Shown here: positions 1 to 12,306 of the stretch, one piece after another | Layout of the letters: every line of letters begins with the position of its first letter | How positions within the stretch are numbered: position 1 is the first letter of the stretch | Assembly (NCBI RefSeq): GCF_958450345.1 | Contig: NC_088783.1 | Location: forward strand, 57,450,395 to 57,514,394 | Direction: 5' to 3' | DNA: 64,000 nt | From: Calliphora vicina | Lineage: Eukaryota; Arthropoda; Insecta; Diptera; Calliphoridae | The notes under the pieces: generated by a model | Told to the model about the DNA's origin: nothing | The model's input: the letters and a program-made list of their open reading frames with translations, nothing else | Databases searched by the model: none | Position numbers and translations under genes: made by a program

Positions 1-150
1 ATTATTGACAGCATCATAGCTGAAAGGATGAGGGGAGGAGAGTGAATAAACAAACATGCCGCCATTGTAATAAAGTTAAGCTAACGGCCATTGTTGCCAC
101 ACAAATTGTTTTTAAAGAGCCAAAAATCCTTAAAAATCTATAATAAACTA

Positions 151-345
151 AAAATCTGATAAAAATTAAGAATTTATATAAAAAATAGTGTGGTTTACGG
201 TTGGTATGAGTAATTTTTTATATTAATTATGATCCATTACTAGTAAAATTCAAAAATCAGATTAAAATTAAGAAATTACATAAAAATAGTGTGGTTTACG
301 GTTGGTATGAGTAATTTTTTGTATATTTATTATGATCCATCCAAG
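151..345. repeat. 101-bp tandem duplication
   Basis: Two imperfect copies, about 101 bp apart, share GTGTGGTTTACGGTTGGTAT (starting at 188 and 289) and the following ATGATCCAT. A third short relic, GGTGGTATGAGTAAT, lies near 555. No inverted ends or flanking duplication are seen. Confidence 0.7.
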
Positions 346-2379
346 ATTCACAGTTTGTTTTTTCTTGAAATTTTCTCAAAAAGTAAACATTTAAAATTTC
401 TCCAAATTTTCTTAAATTAATATGAAAATAAGTTTTAAAACCAAACAAATTCAATAAATTTTAATATAAAATCAACAAAAATCGCATCATAATGCTATTT
501 AGTTTTCACCGATTTCGGCAGACACTTTAGCACAGGAATGTTTTTTGAACTACGGGTGGTATGAGTAATATTTTGCCAAATAATAAATTGAGTTTTTGTT
601 GAGTACTCGTTTTAATTATCGATGGACCCAGAATTGCTCTTCTAAATATGTATATTTACGTTTTGCAAAGTTTCGGAATGTGTAATAAATAATAATTTAT
701 TTAAAATTTTCATAAAATGAAGTAAAAAAATCTTTAAATCTCAATAAAGAATACTTTTGACCCAAAAATATACAAATAAAATTTTAAAATAGCTAAAAAA
801 AAATCCCTTTTACTTTTACAGAAATTCTAAAAAATAAAGCAAAAAAACAAAATTTTGTATAACCTAATGGTTTGATGACGTATGTACAAATAATTTTTTA
901 CTGTTTCTGTTATTGTTACTAAATGTTTATAAAAGCCGGCTTTCATACAATGCCACAAAAAAAATTTATTCATCAAAATATATAAAAGTTTTTCTCTGCA
1001 GACAAGAGTCAAAAAAATGCCGGCTTTTTATAGCAAAAAAAAAAGATATAAAGAAATCCCCACAAAAAATCATTTTACTAACACCCAAAACATTTGCACA
1101 CTAAAGATAAACAAAAAAAAAAGTGAAGAAACAAAAAAACTGAACAGGAATACAAAAAATTCACACAAAAAAAACGTGTACAAAGCCAACAATATGTAAA
1201 CAACAACAATAGAAACTCAACATCATCAGGCTAGGAATAAAAAAACAACAAAAAAAAATAAAATACAAACCACAGAAAAACTCAACTGTTGCTTCCGTGA
1301 AATAATAATAACAGTGAAAAAATTTAAAAAAAAATATATAAAACCAATAAACAAAAAATGTATATACACACTCAAACATAAATGCCAGGAAAAAAGGCAA
1401 AAAAAAAAACTGTAATAAAAGAGTAGAGTAAATAAATGGCAACCCCACAAAAGTCTTTCAACTAAAACAACCCAACCCACCCACTACTTCCCCACTTACA
1501 TACATTCCTTTCATACATCAGTCAATATGTTAAAACGAAAAAAAAGAAGAAAAAAATACAACAGTAATACAAAAGTAATTGTAATAATCAAGGTCCCTTT
1601 TTTGAAAACATCACAATAACAACAACTACATGTGGGTATAAGCATTGAGAAGAGAATGTCTGTCTTTCTGTCTGTCTATTCCTCTCTAATACTCCATATT
1701 AAACAACAACAAATTATATTGTATGTATGTTTGTTGGTTTTTCATGTATGAGTGTTTGTTTTCTTTTTTGTAATATGCATAGAAATGTCTGTAATCATAA
1801 TAAAATATGAATTAAAATGTTGTTAAAATAAATGCAACAGGTTTTCTTATATTTTGTAGGATTTACAAAAGGTTTTTTTATATTATTTGTACATGCAAAA
1901 AAAACTTGTTTAAAGACATAAAATATGTTGGCAGCATGCGAATGACAAGTAATTGTCAAAACGGTTAATTTTTTTTGTAAACAAAACTAGTGGAAGGGTG
2001 GGGCGGGTTAAGGTGTTGCCAATAGCTTATTGTCCTCTAGCGTTTTTAAGGTTTAATAACTTTAATAAATGAAGACAATAATAATTTAAGGAAACTAAGA
2101 AAAAAACATCTAATCCGGTTGATAATAAAGTGAATATAATAGAATACCAAACAAAACAATTTAAGATTGATACGAAGTTTTGAATTACAGCAGACCAGAG
2201 TTGTTTAAAATTTTTCTCGAAAAGAACAAAATATAAATTTCGCCAAATTTTGTTAGAATTTCTATACAAAATAATAAATTTATTATAATTTTTTTTTTTC
2301 TATTTTAAATTCAATAAAAATGGAATAATGCTATTTAGAGTCCAACATTTTAGACAGATTTTAATCATGTTAGTTTCAA
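346..2379. other. AT-rich intronic DNA without recognised features
   Basis: A/T homopolymer runs and low-complexity A-rich sequence (1000-1450). Short reading frames here are lysine/asparagine or phenylalanine rich and look like by-products of composition. Apart from the short relic near 555, nothing is supported. Confidence 0.6.
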
Positions 2380-3420
2380 ATTAATCAAATTCAAACATTA
2401 CATTTTTAATGAACTTTTAAATTTAAAATCAAAATGTCAAATTTTAATTTAGAAAATTCCAACTTAAATATTTGATTTTAATGAATTTTAAAAAAATTTC
2501 CAAATTTCATAACATAAATTTAAAAATTCATAAAAAAAACAAATAATCAAGTTCAAATTTTGTAAATTAAATTCGAAGTTTCTGAAAAAAAGAGAAAAGT
2601 ATTCGAACTTAATTTCGAAAAATGTCGAATATTTTAAATTGATTTAGATTGATTTGGAAAATTAAATTTAGAAAATTCGAACTTAAATATTTGATTTTAA
2701 TGAATTTTAAAAAATTTACAAATTTCATAAAATAAATCGAAAAAATAAAATCAAAAATTTTAAAAATCTAATATTCTAGTTCAAATATTCTAAGTTAATT
2801 CGATTTTTTTTACCCACATTGGAATTTGTAGCTTTTCCGAAAATTCGAACTTAATTTCGAAAAATTTCGAATACATATTTTAAATTGATTTGGAAATGTT
2901 TTTAAAATTTCGAATATTTTTAATTCATTTTTAACATGATTTTTGTAATTTCGCAAATTCGAATATGTATTGAATTTTCGAAATCAAAGTCACGAATTTC
3001 ACAATTACTATTTAGTTTTTTGTTGTAAATTCAAAATTTTGAACATTGAATTTTTTGCTTGAAATATGAAATTATCGGTTTTTAGCATAAATTCCAAATT
3101 TGTATCTTTTTTCAAAATTCTATCAAAATTTCGAAAATTCGAATTTGATAAAAAAAAATTTAAAAACATGCCACCAGAATAACAATTTTTTTGTAAATCA
3201 ATATTAACATGAAAATTCCAATAATTCCTTGATTTTTTGCATGATTTTATCAATTTCGAAAATTCAAACTTTATGTAAAATGTTTAAAAAAACATTCTAC
3301 AATAATAAATCATTAATTAAAAATGCAAAATTTTAATTTGATTTTAGTAATTTCGAAAATTCGAAATTAACTTCGATTTTTTTATAAATCTATAAAATGA
3401 ACAATTTAAAGTTGAAATAG
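2380..3420. repeat. Degenerate TTCGAA-rich repeat field A
   Basis: Dense variants of AATTCGAACTTAATTTCGAAAA alternating with A/T spacers, e.g. around 2600, 2835 and 3120. The same words recur in the fields at 5.1-6.8, 8.0-10.2 and 21.5-23.3 kb, so this looks like an old, decayed member of that family. The period cannot be fixed by eye here. Confidence 0.55.
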
Positions 3421-5099
3421 ACGATTTTTCTCTGCTTAAAAATAACATTTGTGTCTTATTTTCACAACATTTGTGGAATAAGGTAAGAAAAATACATAAA
3501 TATGCCACAAGATTTCCCGTTTTCATTTGTTACTTACTACAAACATATGTGAGGTCGGTCTTCTGCCTTGCTGTAACAACTTTAATCGAGCAATAAATTG
3601 TTTTTAAAGCCATAAATTTCTATATATTTTATGTACACATAGAGTGGTTGTAAATTATTCTTTTACTATCTACCTTTCCCTTTTAATATTTTCTTCTTGT
3701 TGTTATTGTTCTCCTTTGTTATTTATTTTTTATTGTTTAATTTATTTCGTTTTATTTTTTCGTCTTACAACAAAATCTCCATTATTTTTATGGCGTATTT
3801 CTTGTTAAAACAAAAAAAAATAAAGTAAAACTTGTTTTATTACCCATTTTCATGACTTGTTCTTTTGTTTTTTTATTTTGTAAATTTTCAAGATTTCATT
3901 GAATTTTACTTTTTTGATCTTGCAAGCACTCTTTTTTAATGAACTTGTTCTTTTTTAAATGTTTGAAATCTTATACATATTTATAGAGAGGGGGAGATTT
4001 TATACAAGTGATATTGCAGCATAAACGAGTTTGTTTATTTACTGGAAAGAAATTTTATGTTTAACAAAAGAACTACTTTAAAACAATTAAAGTTTTTAAA
4101 AGATTTTAAATTACTAAACGAAATTCTTATGAATTTTCAAAATATTAAAAACAATTTCTAAGAAAATTGCTAAAAAAAAATAAATAAATATTCAAAGATT
4201 TCGCTTGAAATGTTTTTCCGTGTTTAAATCAGGTTCTAAAAATTTTAAATTTACTCTAAAAATCTATAATTAATTCATTAATAATAAATTGTTGAATCTG
4301 GCAGCACGGTTCCTATGTAAATGTCACCCGTGTCCACCATGTTTAAATGGTTTCTCTCCTTTGTAAACAATAAACGGGAGATTTAATAAATGAGCAGCAA
4401 ATGTTTGTTGTTTTTGCTAAAGTGTCATTGTGAGGCAAAAGATAAACAAACCAACCAAATAAACCGTTTTACAACACTACACAAATATATGTACCAACAA
4501 CAACAAATAAATATCCCCGACTGATCTACTGGCCTATCTTTTCAGTTAATTGTACAACATTTATGGTCAAATATCCATGTACAAATAAAATTGTAAATAA
4601 CAATTGAGAGTGAACATGATTATGACACGAATTGCAGCAGCAGGGAAAAACAGAGACAGACAAAAAGAACACACAACTCATTAAAATAACCATAAAAAGG
4701 TGATAGATATTCCATTCCTTTAGTTGTTGTTGTTGTTATTGCAGTAACTGCATCTTTATTCATGCACATACAGTCATGAACAATGTGCAGCAACACATAT
4801 TGACATAATGTGCAATTTTGTACGAAAAAGAAGCGAAAACAAAAACATTGTTAAAAAAGACAGCTGTTTTTAATGGTGGCTGTTTTTTTTTTGTTTTGCC
4901 AAGTAGCAGAAGGCTATTAAAAGCTTTAGTTAAGTTAACAAGTTTATCTTTTTGTTGTTGGATTTTACTTCAATTAGTTGTACATATTTGTATTCAAAAT
5001 TAAAGTTAGTAAAGCGTAGAGATTTTTTTATTTGAAAAGACACCCATATGAAATTAGAAAATTGTGTCTAGTTTGAATTGAAAAGGCTGTAAAATTCGT
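3421..5099. other. AT-rich intronic DNA without recognised features
   Basis: Poly-T/poly-A runs and short CAA/GTT microsatellites (e.g. about 4490-4510 and 4720-4740). No gene, inverted-repeat ends or array is supported. Confidence 0.55.
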
Positions 5100-6800
5100 A
5101 TGTTAATACTAAAAAACGGATATTTTTTAAACAATTCTCATCATTTTAAACATTTATTAATAATTCGAAGTAAATTTCGAATTTTCGAAATGGGTAAAAT
5201 CCTGCAATAAATCTTGAAAATGTTGTAGTTTTCTTGTTACTAATTAAGAATAGATTTTATTTAACAAATTCTTATCATTTTACACATTTTTAAAAAATTC
5301 TAAATTAATTTCGAATTTTCTAAAATCATTTTCAAACTCAAAAATATGTATACATTTATAATTAAAATTATATTATTCTAGAATGTTTTTCAAACATTCA
5401 CAATCAAATTTGAATTTTCGAAATTAAGTTCGAATTTACAAAATCAATAAAAACCTGCAAAATATCTAGGAATAATTTAAATGTTCATATTGAAATTCAG
5501 GACTATGGTTTATTTAACAAATTCTTATAATTTTTATAAAATTCGAAATTAATTTCGAATTTTCGTAATTACCAAAGTCATGTTTGAACTAAAAAATATA
5601 TTGGAAATTTTGATTATACATATTTCAAAAAATTCGTTAAAAATAGAATGTTCGAATTTTAAATTTTTTTCGAAATGAACTTCGAAATTTCGAAAATTGC
5701 ATTTATTGCTTGAAAAATTATAAATTTTGATATCATTTCCAAAAATTCAATAAAAATAGAATGTTCGAATTTAAAATTTTTTTGGAAATGAACTTCGAAT
5801 TTTCCAAAAAAGCCAGAAAATTGCATTTTATTGCTCAAAATTGGTTTAGCAATAGACAAATTGGAAATTTTGATTTTATTTCTAAAATTTCATTAAAAAT
5901 AGAATGTTTGAATCTTAAATTTTTTTCGAAATGAACTTCGAAAATTGCATTTATTGCTTGAAAAATTATAAATTTTGATATTATTTCCAAAAATTCAATA
6001 AAAATAGAATATTCGAATTTTAAATTCTTTTCGAAATGAACTTCGAATTTTCAAAAAAACCAGAAAATTGCATTTTATTGCTCAAAATTGGTTATAGCAA
6101 TACAAATTGAAAATTTTGATTTTATTTCTAAAAATTTCTTAAAAATTAAATGTTCGAATTTTCCAAATTTTTGGAATTATCTTCGAATTTCCAAAAAAAA
6201 AAAAAAAAAACAGAAAATTGCTACTTATTGCATAACATTTGATATAGCAGTAGAAAAATGTAAAATTTTTATTTTATTTCTAAAAATTCATTGAAAATAA
6301 ATGTTCGAATTTTCGAAATCAATGTTCGAATTTTTGAAAAAGTCAAAAATTTACAATTTATTGCTTGTAATTTGCTATAGTAAGAGAAAAATTTTAAATT
6401 CATTAAAAATAGAATCTTCGAATTTTTAAATTTTTTCGAAATTAACTTCGAAATTTCAAAAAAGACATTTTATTGCATAAAATTTTATATATCGATAGAA
6501 AAATTTAACATTTTTATTTTATTTCTAAAAATTCATTAAATTTTAATGTTCGAATTTTCGAAATCAATTTTCGAATTTTCAAAAAAGCCAGAAAATTACA
6601 ATTTATTGCTAGCAAATTGTTATAAGCAATAGAAAAATAAAACATTTTGATTTTATTTCTAAAAAAAAAAATTCATTAAAAATCAAATGTTTGAATTTTG
6701 GAATATAAATCAAAACATGTTAAAATTTATATAATTTGTATAATTCAATAACATTTGATGATTTTAAAGACTTTTTAGGAATTCTAAATTTCGAAATTAC
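5100..6800. repeat. Degenerate ~120-bp TTCGAA-rich array B
   Basis: Recurring block: AAAATAGAATGTTCGAATTT, a TTCGAAATGAACTTCGAA core, then GCATTTATTGCTTGAAAA. Successive copies begin near 5643, 5754, 5895 and 6000, a period of about 105-140 bp. Copies are strongly diverged. Non-coding, function unknown. Confidence 0.65.
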
Positions 6801-8029
6801 TTAAATTAGGTTTAAAATGAAAAATTATTCAAGAAACTTTTTCAAAATTGTTTAAAAAAGTAAAAGAAAAAAGACCCCCAAGTTTTCGTAAATACCCATA
6901 ATTTTCAAAACAATGTTTGTAGAATTTTTTTGTCAGTGATAGACAGTGTAATTTATTAGCCACATTTAAACACAGCTAGCTAGCCATCTTAAAAGCAGCT
7001 GCAACATAAAAAATTACATTATATCTAGATAGCTATCGCCTCATCATAAATGAACATTTGTAGCAAACACAAATGGCTGGTTATAGAAGCAAAACCAACA
7101 ACAACAACAATAAAGAGGCACACAAAGAAGACAACAAACGATACAACAACAAAAAATTTAAATAAAAAGTTAAGCGCCAACTATTAACATTTATTCTCTC
7201 CTTTTTTCCCACCAAATATAAACGAACGAACGAACATTTACTTAGAAACCAACCGACATAACAACAGCCAACACATAAAAAGAACATAAAAACTGCATAT
7301 TGGTTTGTAAGTCAGTTGGTTAGAAAAGTGAGTAGCAAGTACGAGAACAACAAACAAAAAAAAATGTTGCAAAAAACTGCAACAACTCCACAGGCAGGCA
7401 AGGCAACCAGCCAGCCAGCCAACCTGGTCTGCTAACTAACTCTAAACACACTGGTTGTGGCCTAAAACAACCTTTTACAAAAAGCATGCATGTACATATT
7501 TTTGTTTTACTAGTTCGTTTTTTTCTACACAAACAAATTGTTGTTTTACTAGTAGTTTTTTCTTTAAACAAATTTATGACTATTTTTTTTTTTGCTAATT
7601 TTAATGAAAAGTATAAAAAAAAATTGTAAATGAAAACATGTGACCTTTAAAATGTTTAATACATTTATTTTATTTAAGCACAAATTTCAAAATTTTATAT
7701 ATAGAAAAATTGTTGTTTGAATGAATAATGTAAAATTATGGTTGAGAGATTTCTAAGAAATTTGTTATAATTAGTTATTTGTAGCAAAATTAGGTCATAA
7801 AAGTCATTAAAACTAAAATGAAATAACGTAAGGGAAGGGAAGGAAATTTTATTATTTCTTCATACATTTTCTGGCCATAATTGGATTACAAAAAAATCAA
7901 ATTATTTTTTAGTTTATGACAGAGAGAAAATTAAACATTTTAAAGTTAAATTTGAAAACATGATTTAATAGAAATTCTTATTAAATAAAAATTGATAAAT
8001 TTTTCATATTTTAAAAAATTTTAAAAAAA
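6801..8029. other. AT-rich intronic DNA without recognised features
   Basis: Contains CAACAA and GAACGAAC microsatellites (7090-7240) and A/T runs. No gene or element is supported. Confidence 0.55.
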
Positions 8030-10180
8030 AAATTATATTTTCGAAATTAATTTCTGATTTTCGAAAGTTCTAAAAAATATTGGAAATTGTAAAAAATTAA
8101 GAATTTCTTATTAAATTGTAAAAATCTAAATTTTAAAGCATTTTTTTAATTTTCGAAATTAAGTTCGAATTTTCGAAAGTGCTACAAAATATTGGAAATT
8201 GTAAAAAATTAAGAATTTCTTATTATAATTGTAAAAATTTTCATTTTAAAGCATTTTTTAAATTTTCGAAATTAAGTTCGAATTGTCGAAAGTGCTAGAA
8301 AATTTGGGAAATTGTAGAAAATTAAGAATTTCTTATTATGAATTGTACAATTTGAAAAGAAATCTTAGAATTTTTAATTTTGTTATTTATTAAATTTTCA
8401 AAATTAAGTTCGAATTTTCGAACATGCTTTAAAACGTTGCAATTTGTAGTAAATGTATTATTATAATTGTGAAATATTAAAATGAAAAAATTTATAATTT
8501 TCAATACATATTTTTAAAATTTTGAATTTAAGTTCGAATTTTTCGAATATACAAAAAATTTTAAAATTTATAGGAAATTGCGAATTGCTTTTCTAATTGT
8601 ATAATTTTAAAACAAATTTAAAAATTTTTGGATTTTTGTTTATTTTTACAATTTCGAATTTTCGAACATGCTTTAAAAACGTTGGAATTTGTAGAAAATT
8701 AAGAATTTCTTATTCTAATTGTAAACTTTTAAAGGATATTTAAATTTTTTATATTTTCAGGCATTTTTAAAATTTCGCAATAAAGTTCGAATTTTCGATA
8801 TTGCTAAAAAAAAATTTATATTTTAGGAAACTTAGATTTTCTTATTATAATTGTAAAATTTTAAAAGAAATTTTGTTATTTTGAAGTTTCAAAATTAAGT
8901 TTGATTTTTCGAACATGCTTTAAAAACGTTGGAAATTGTAGAAAATTAAGAATTTCTTATTCTAATTATAAAATTTTAAAGGAAATTTAATTTTTTTTTA
9001 CATTTTCAGGCATTTTTTAAAATTTCGAAATTAAGTTCGAATTTTCGAAAGTACTAAAAAATTTATGAAAAATTAAGAAAAAATTTAAAAATTTTAAAGA
9101 AAATTAATTTTTTTCTCATTTTTAAACATTTTTGAAGTTTCCAAATTTAGTTCGAATTTTCGAAAATGCTATAAAATATTATATTTTGTTGAAAATTGAG
9201 AATTTCTTTTCCTAATTGTAAAATTTGAAAACAAATTTAAAAATTGTTTGATTTTTGTGTACTTTTACAATTTAAGTTCGAATTTTCGAACATGCTTTAA
9301 AAACGTTGGATTTTGTAGAAAATTAAGAATTTCTTATTCTTATATTTCTTATTAAATTTTTTTTAAATTTCGAAATTAAGTTCGAACTTTCTAAATTATG
9401 TTCAAAAAGTAAAAAATTTTAAGGATATTGATTGAAGTTTTTTTTTTAATTTTTAAGAATTTTTTTAAGTTTCGAAATTTAGTTCGAATTTTCGAAAATG
9501 CTAAAATATTAGAATTTGTTGAAAATTGAGAATTTCTTTCTCTTTCTGTAAATTTTCAAAACAAATTTCATTTTTTTTTTTTTATTTTACAATTCGAATT
9601 TAAGTTCCCATTTTCGAACATGCTTTAAAAATGTTGAAATTTATAGAAAATTAAAAATTTCTTATTCTTATTGTAAAATTTCAAACGAAATTGAATTTTT
9701 TAAAATTTTTAGTATTTTTTTAAAATTCGAAATTAAGTTCGAATTTTCGAACATGCTTTAAAAATGTTGGAATTTGTAGAAAATTAATAATTTATTATTG
9801 CAAAATTTTAAATAAAATCAACATTTTTTAAAATTCGAAATTAAGTTCGAATTTTTGAAAATTTTTTAATTTGATGCAATTTTTAATTGTAGAAATTATA
9901 AATATTAAAAAATAGAAATTTTTAGAAATTTCGAATACGAAAAACAGAAAAACATCATGTTCGAATTTTCAAAATTACTCAAAACTTGTTAAAACTGAAA
10001 ATGTTATATTATCGAATTTTTGAAAATTTTAAATTTTGTATAAATTTTATGCAATTTTTAATTGTAGAAATTTTAAATATTAAAAAAATAGAAATTTTTA
10101 GAAATTTCGAACACGAAAATCAGACAAACATCGTGTTCGAATTTTCGAAATTACTCAAAACTTGTTAAAAACTGAAAATG
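8030..10180 (+). repeat. ~120-bp TTCGAA satellite-like array C
   Basis: Tandem degenerate units of AAGTTCGAATTTTCGAA followed by ATGCTTTAAAAACGTTGGAA, then TTGTAGAAAATTAAGAATTT. Core copies occur near 8053, 8166, 8276, 8406, 8530, 8651, 8780, 8906, 9030, 9150, 9280, 9490, 9610 and 9745, a period of roughly 110-130 bp. Some units carry a CATGCTTTAAAAACG variant, suggesting a higher-order alternation. The final part has a duplicated segment (9895-9990 and 10065-10165). The array at 21.5-23.3 kb is the same family in reverse orientation. Confidence 0.75.
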
Positions 10181-10185
10181 TTATA

Positions 10186-10440
10186 TTCACCCCTATCGGC
10201 AATAACATGTGAAATTTTGTTCCCATGAAATATTCATTTCCCTCGAAGGGAAAATTGCTATCGTGAAATTCCCCATGAACTTTTCATTCACAATAGTTGA
10301 TTTTGTTCGTAACAGCTGTTAATTGTTTACAAAATTCCATCTAAAAATGTGGAATTTTTTCACGTGAACAAAGTTGATGAACGAAAAAAGGAAAAGGGAA
10401 CATACATATTTCATGTGAAATATTGATTCGCGATTTCATG
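10186..10440. mobile_element. Possible MITE remnant
   Basis: A less AT-biased block starting CACCCCTATCGGCAATAAC. An ACATGTGAAATTTTGTTCCC segment near the left end is loosely mirrored by GGGAACATACATATTTCATG near the right end. The terminal bases do not match and no target duplication is clear, so this is a tentative call from composition and imperfect dyad only. Confidence 0.35.
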
Positions 10441-12042
10441 TATTATATTTGTTTTAAAAACTTTTTTCGAAATCAAGTAAAAATTTTCGAACATTCAATT
10501 TAAAACAGATTTTAGTTATAAACTATTTCAAATTTTGAAATTTTTAAGGAAAGGAATCACTTTTCATTAAATTTTAAATAGTATTAAGAAAAATTTTTAA
10601 TAAATATTCGAAATCTTAAAAATTTTATTTAATAAATGAATGAATTGTAATGTAATATTAAGATTAACATTAATTAAGTTTACATTAAATAGATTTTTTA
10701 TTAAAAATAAATTCTTTCATAAATTCTTTCCTCATTACTTTTATTGGTCAATGACTTTTGAAATAAAATATTTATTTAAATACTTTTTTATATTTATATA
10801 GTTATATAGTTGATAAGCAGTTAAAAAATTCATACAACAAAATTCAAAAACATACGATAAATAAAATTTCAGGTTCTGTTTAAAGAAAAAACAAATAAAT
10901 TTCATATCACACAAAAACAAAGAATGATTTAAACACAAGACACGTTCTTTAAAATATATAAAAAAAATGCCAAGAACTTGTTTGGCCATTAAAACAAATT
11001 ATGATAATAATATTAAAACTGAACAAACATGCTATAATCTCCACTTTTTGTTCATTCCATTCATTTTAGTAATTTATAACTTTCACTTTGAAAAAAAAAA
11101 AATAAAAATAAAAATTTACGAAACTACAAAAAATAAAACTGACCTAATTTTTGGGCTTAAGAAAAGAAAGAAAAAAAAACTAAAAGAAAGAAATTAATGA
11201 ATAAATAAATAAAATGTGTAAAAATTTTAAGAAAATTTGTTGTCTAATTTTTATAGTGTTTCAGTCATGGTTGATTTAAATTAAATAAATGTGTTTTTTC
11301 CACTCCACATTCATTTATTATAATCACTTTTGTACCTCTCTTAGTTTGAGGAGGGGTGAAATGTAAGTTATTTTTTTACCACCACCAGTTTCTTGTCTTG
11401 GGTTTATTTTATTTTTTTTGCCTGGAAACTCACTCAACCAGAAATCCCAGCGTAATATTCTGCTGTTTTACGTTTTTCTTTTTCACTTGGTTGCCAGTTA
11501 ATATCGTTATTTTTAGTTTTATTTATTATACATTTTTCTTTAGTTTCCTTTAATATTTTTTTTACCTTGTTTCCTTTTTGCTTAAAAAAGAATCATAAGA
11601 AATACAAAAAAACTGAAAAATATTTTTAAGTAACCAACCAAAAATCCATCATGACTGGCTGTATTTGGTCGGTTGGTTAGTTGGCGTTACATTCATTATT
11701 TGATTTGATATTCAAAAAAGTTCGTTGACCAAAATTATTTCAGTTTTATTTTTTCCTCTTCTTTGTAGTTTTCTTTCATTTCTAGGTACTTTATTTTGTA
11801 TTTTTTTTTTCTCTTTAATTTAAATAAAATATGCATAAATGAAATTAAAATAAAACATTTTTGGAATTTTTTATTAAGAAGGTAGGTATTTTTCTTTCTT
11901 CATACCCAAAAGCCCAAACTCATTAAGAAATTAATTCACAATTCTAGGTATGAGAGGCCGAGTCATAAATTTTTATAGTTTTTTATTAACATAAAACAAA
12001 TTAGCATACTTTAAAACCAAGGGTGTCAAACCTAAATACCCG
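10441..12042. other. AT-rich intronic DNA without recognised features
   Basis: Low-complexity A/T sequence, A-rich near 11090-11190 and T-rich near 11400-11570. No gene, array or element ends are supported up to the Foldback target duplication. Confidence 0.55.
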
Positions 12043-12051
12043 CTTCATTTG
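12043..12051. repeat. Target site duplication, left copy
   Basis: CTTCATTTG immediately precedes the left terminus of the Foldback-like element and is repeated exactly after its right terminus (20484-20492). Nine bases is the duplication length reported for Drosophila FB elements. Confidence 0.85.
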
Positions 12052-12306
12052 AAGTGAGTGAAGATAAATATGCCGAGTTAAATATGTTTCGACGTAAAAC
12101 TTTACGTCATTACATATTTGCAAATATGTTTCGGCGTAACGCCTTACGTTATTACATATTTATAAATTCGTTTTTAGTATTTGTGACATATTTGCCAATT
12201 TAGGACATATTCACAAATATGTTTTGTTTTTTGTGACATATTTGCAATACTTACATACACTCATATTTAAAAACTATTTAATACATATTTTTTAAAAATA
12301 GCTCGT
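12052..12306 (+). repeat. Outer terminal segment of Foldback element, left arm
   Basis: A unique ~255-bp segment outside the tandem repeats, matched in reverse complement at 20229-20483 with few changes. It is rich in small palindromes: GACGTAAAACTTTACGTC at 12091-12108, ATATTTGCAAATAT at 12114-12127, CGTAA/TTACG around 12135-12148, and repeated GTGACATATTTG words. These could be recognition sites for a transposase supplied elsewhere; that is inference. Confidence 0.8.

Noticed and set aside
1161..1480. Phenylalanine/tyrosine-rich minus-strand ORFs
   Set aside because: Composition of the A-rich plus strand; no splice sites or homology.
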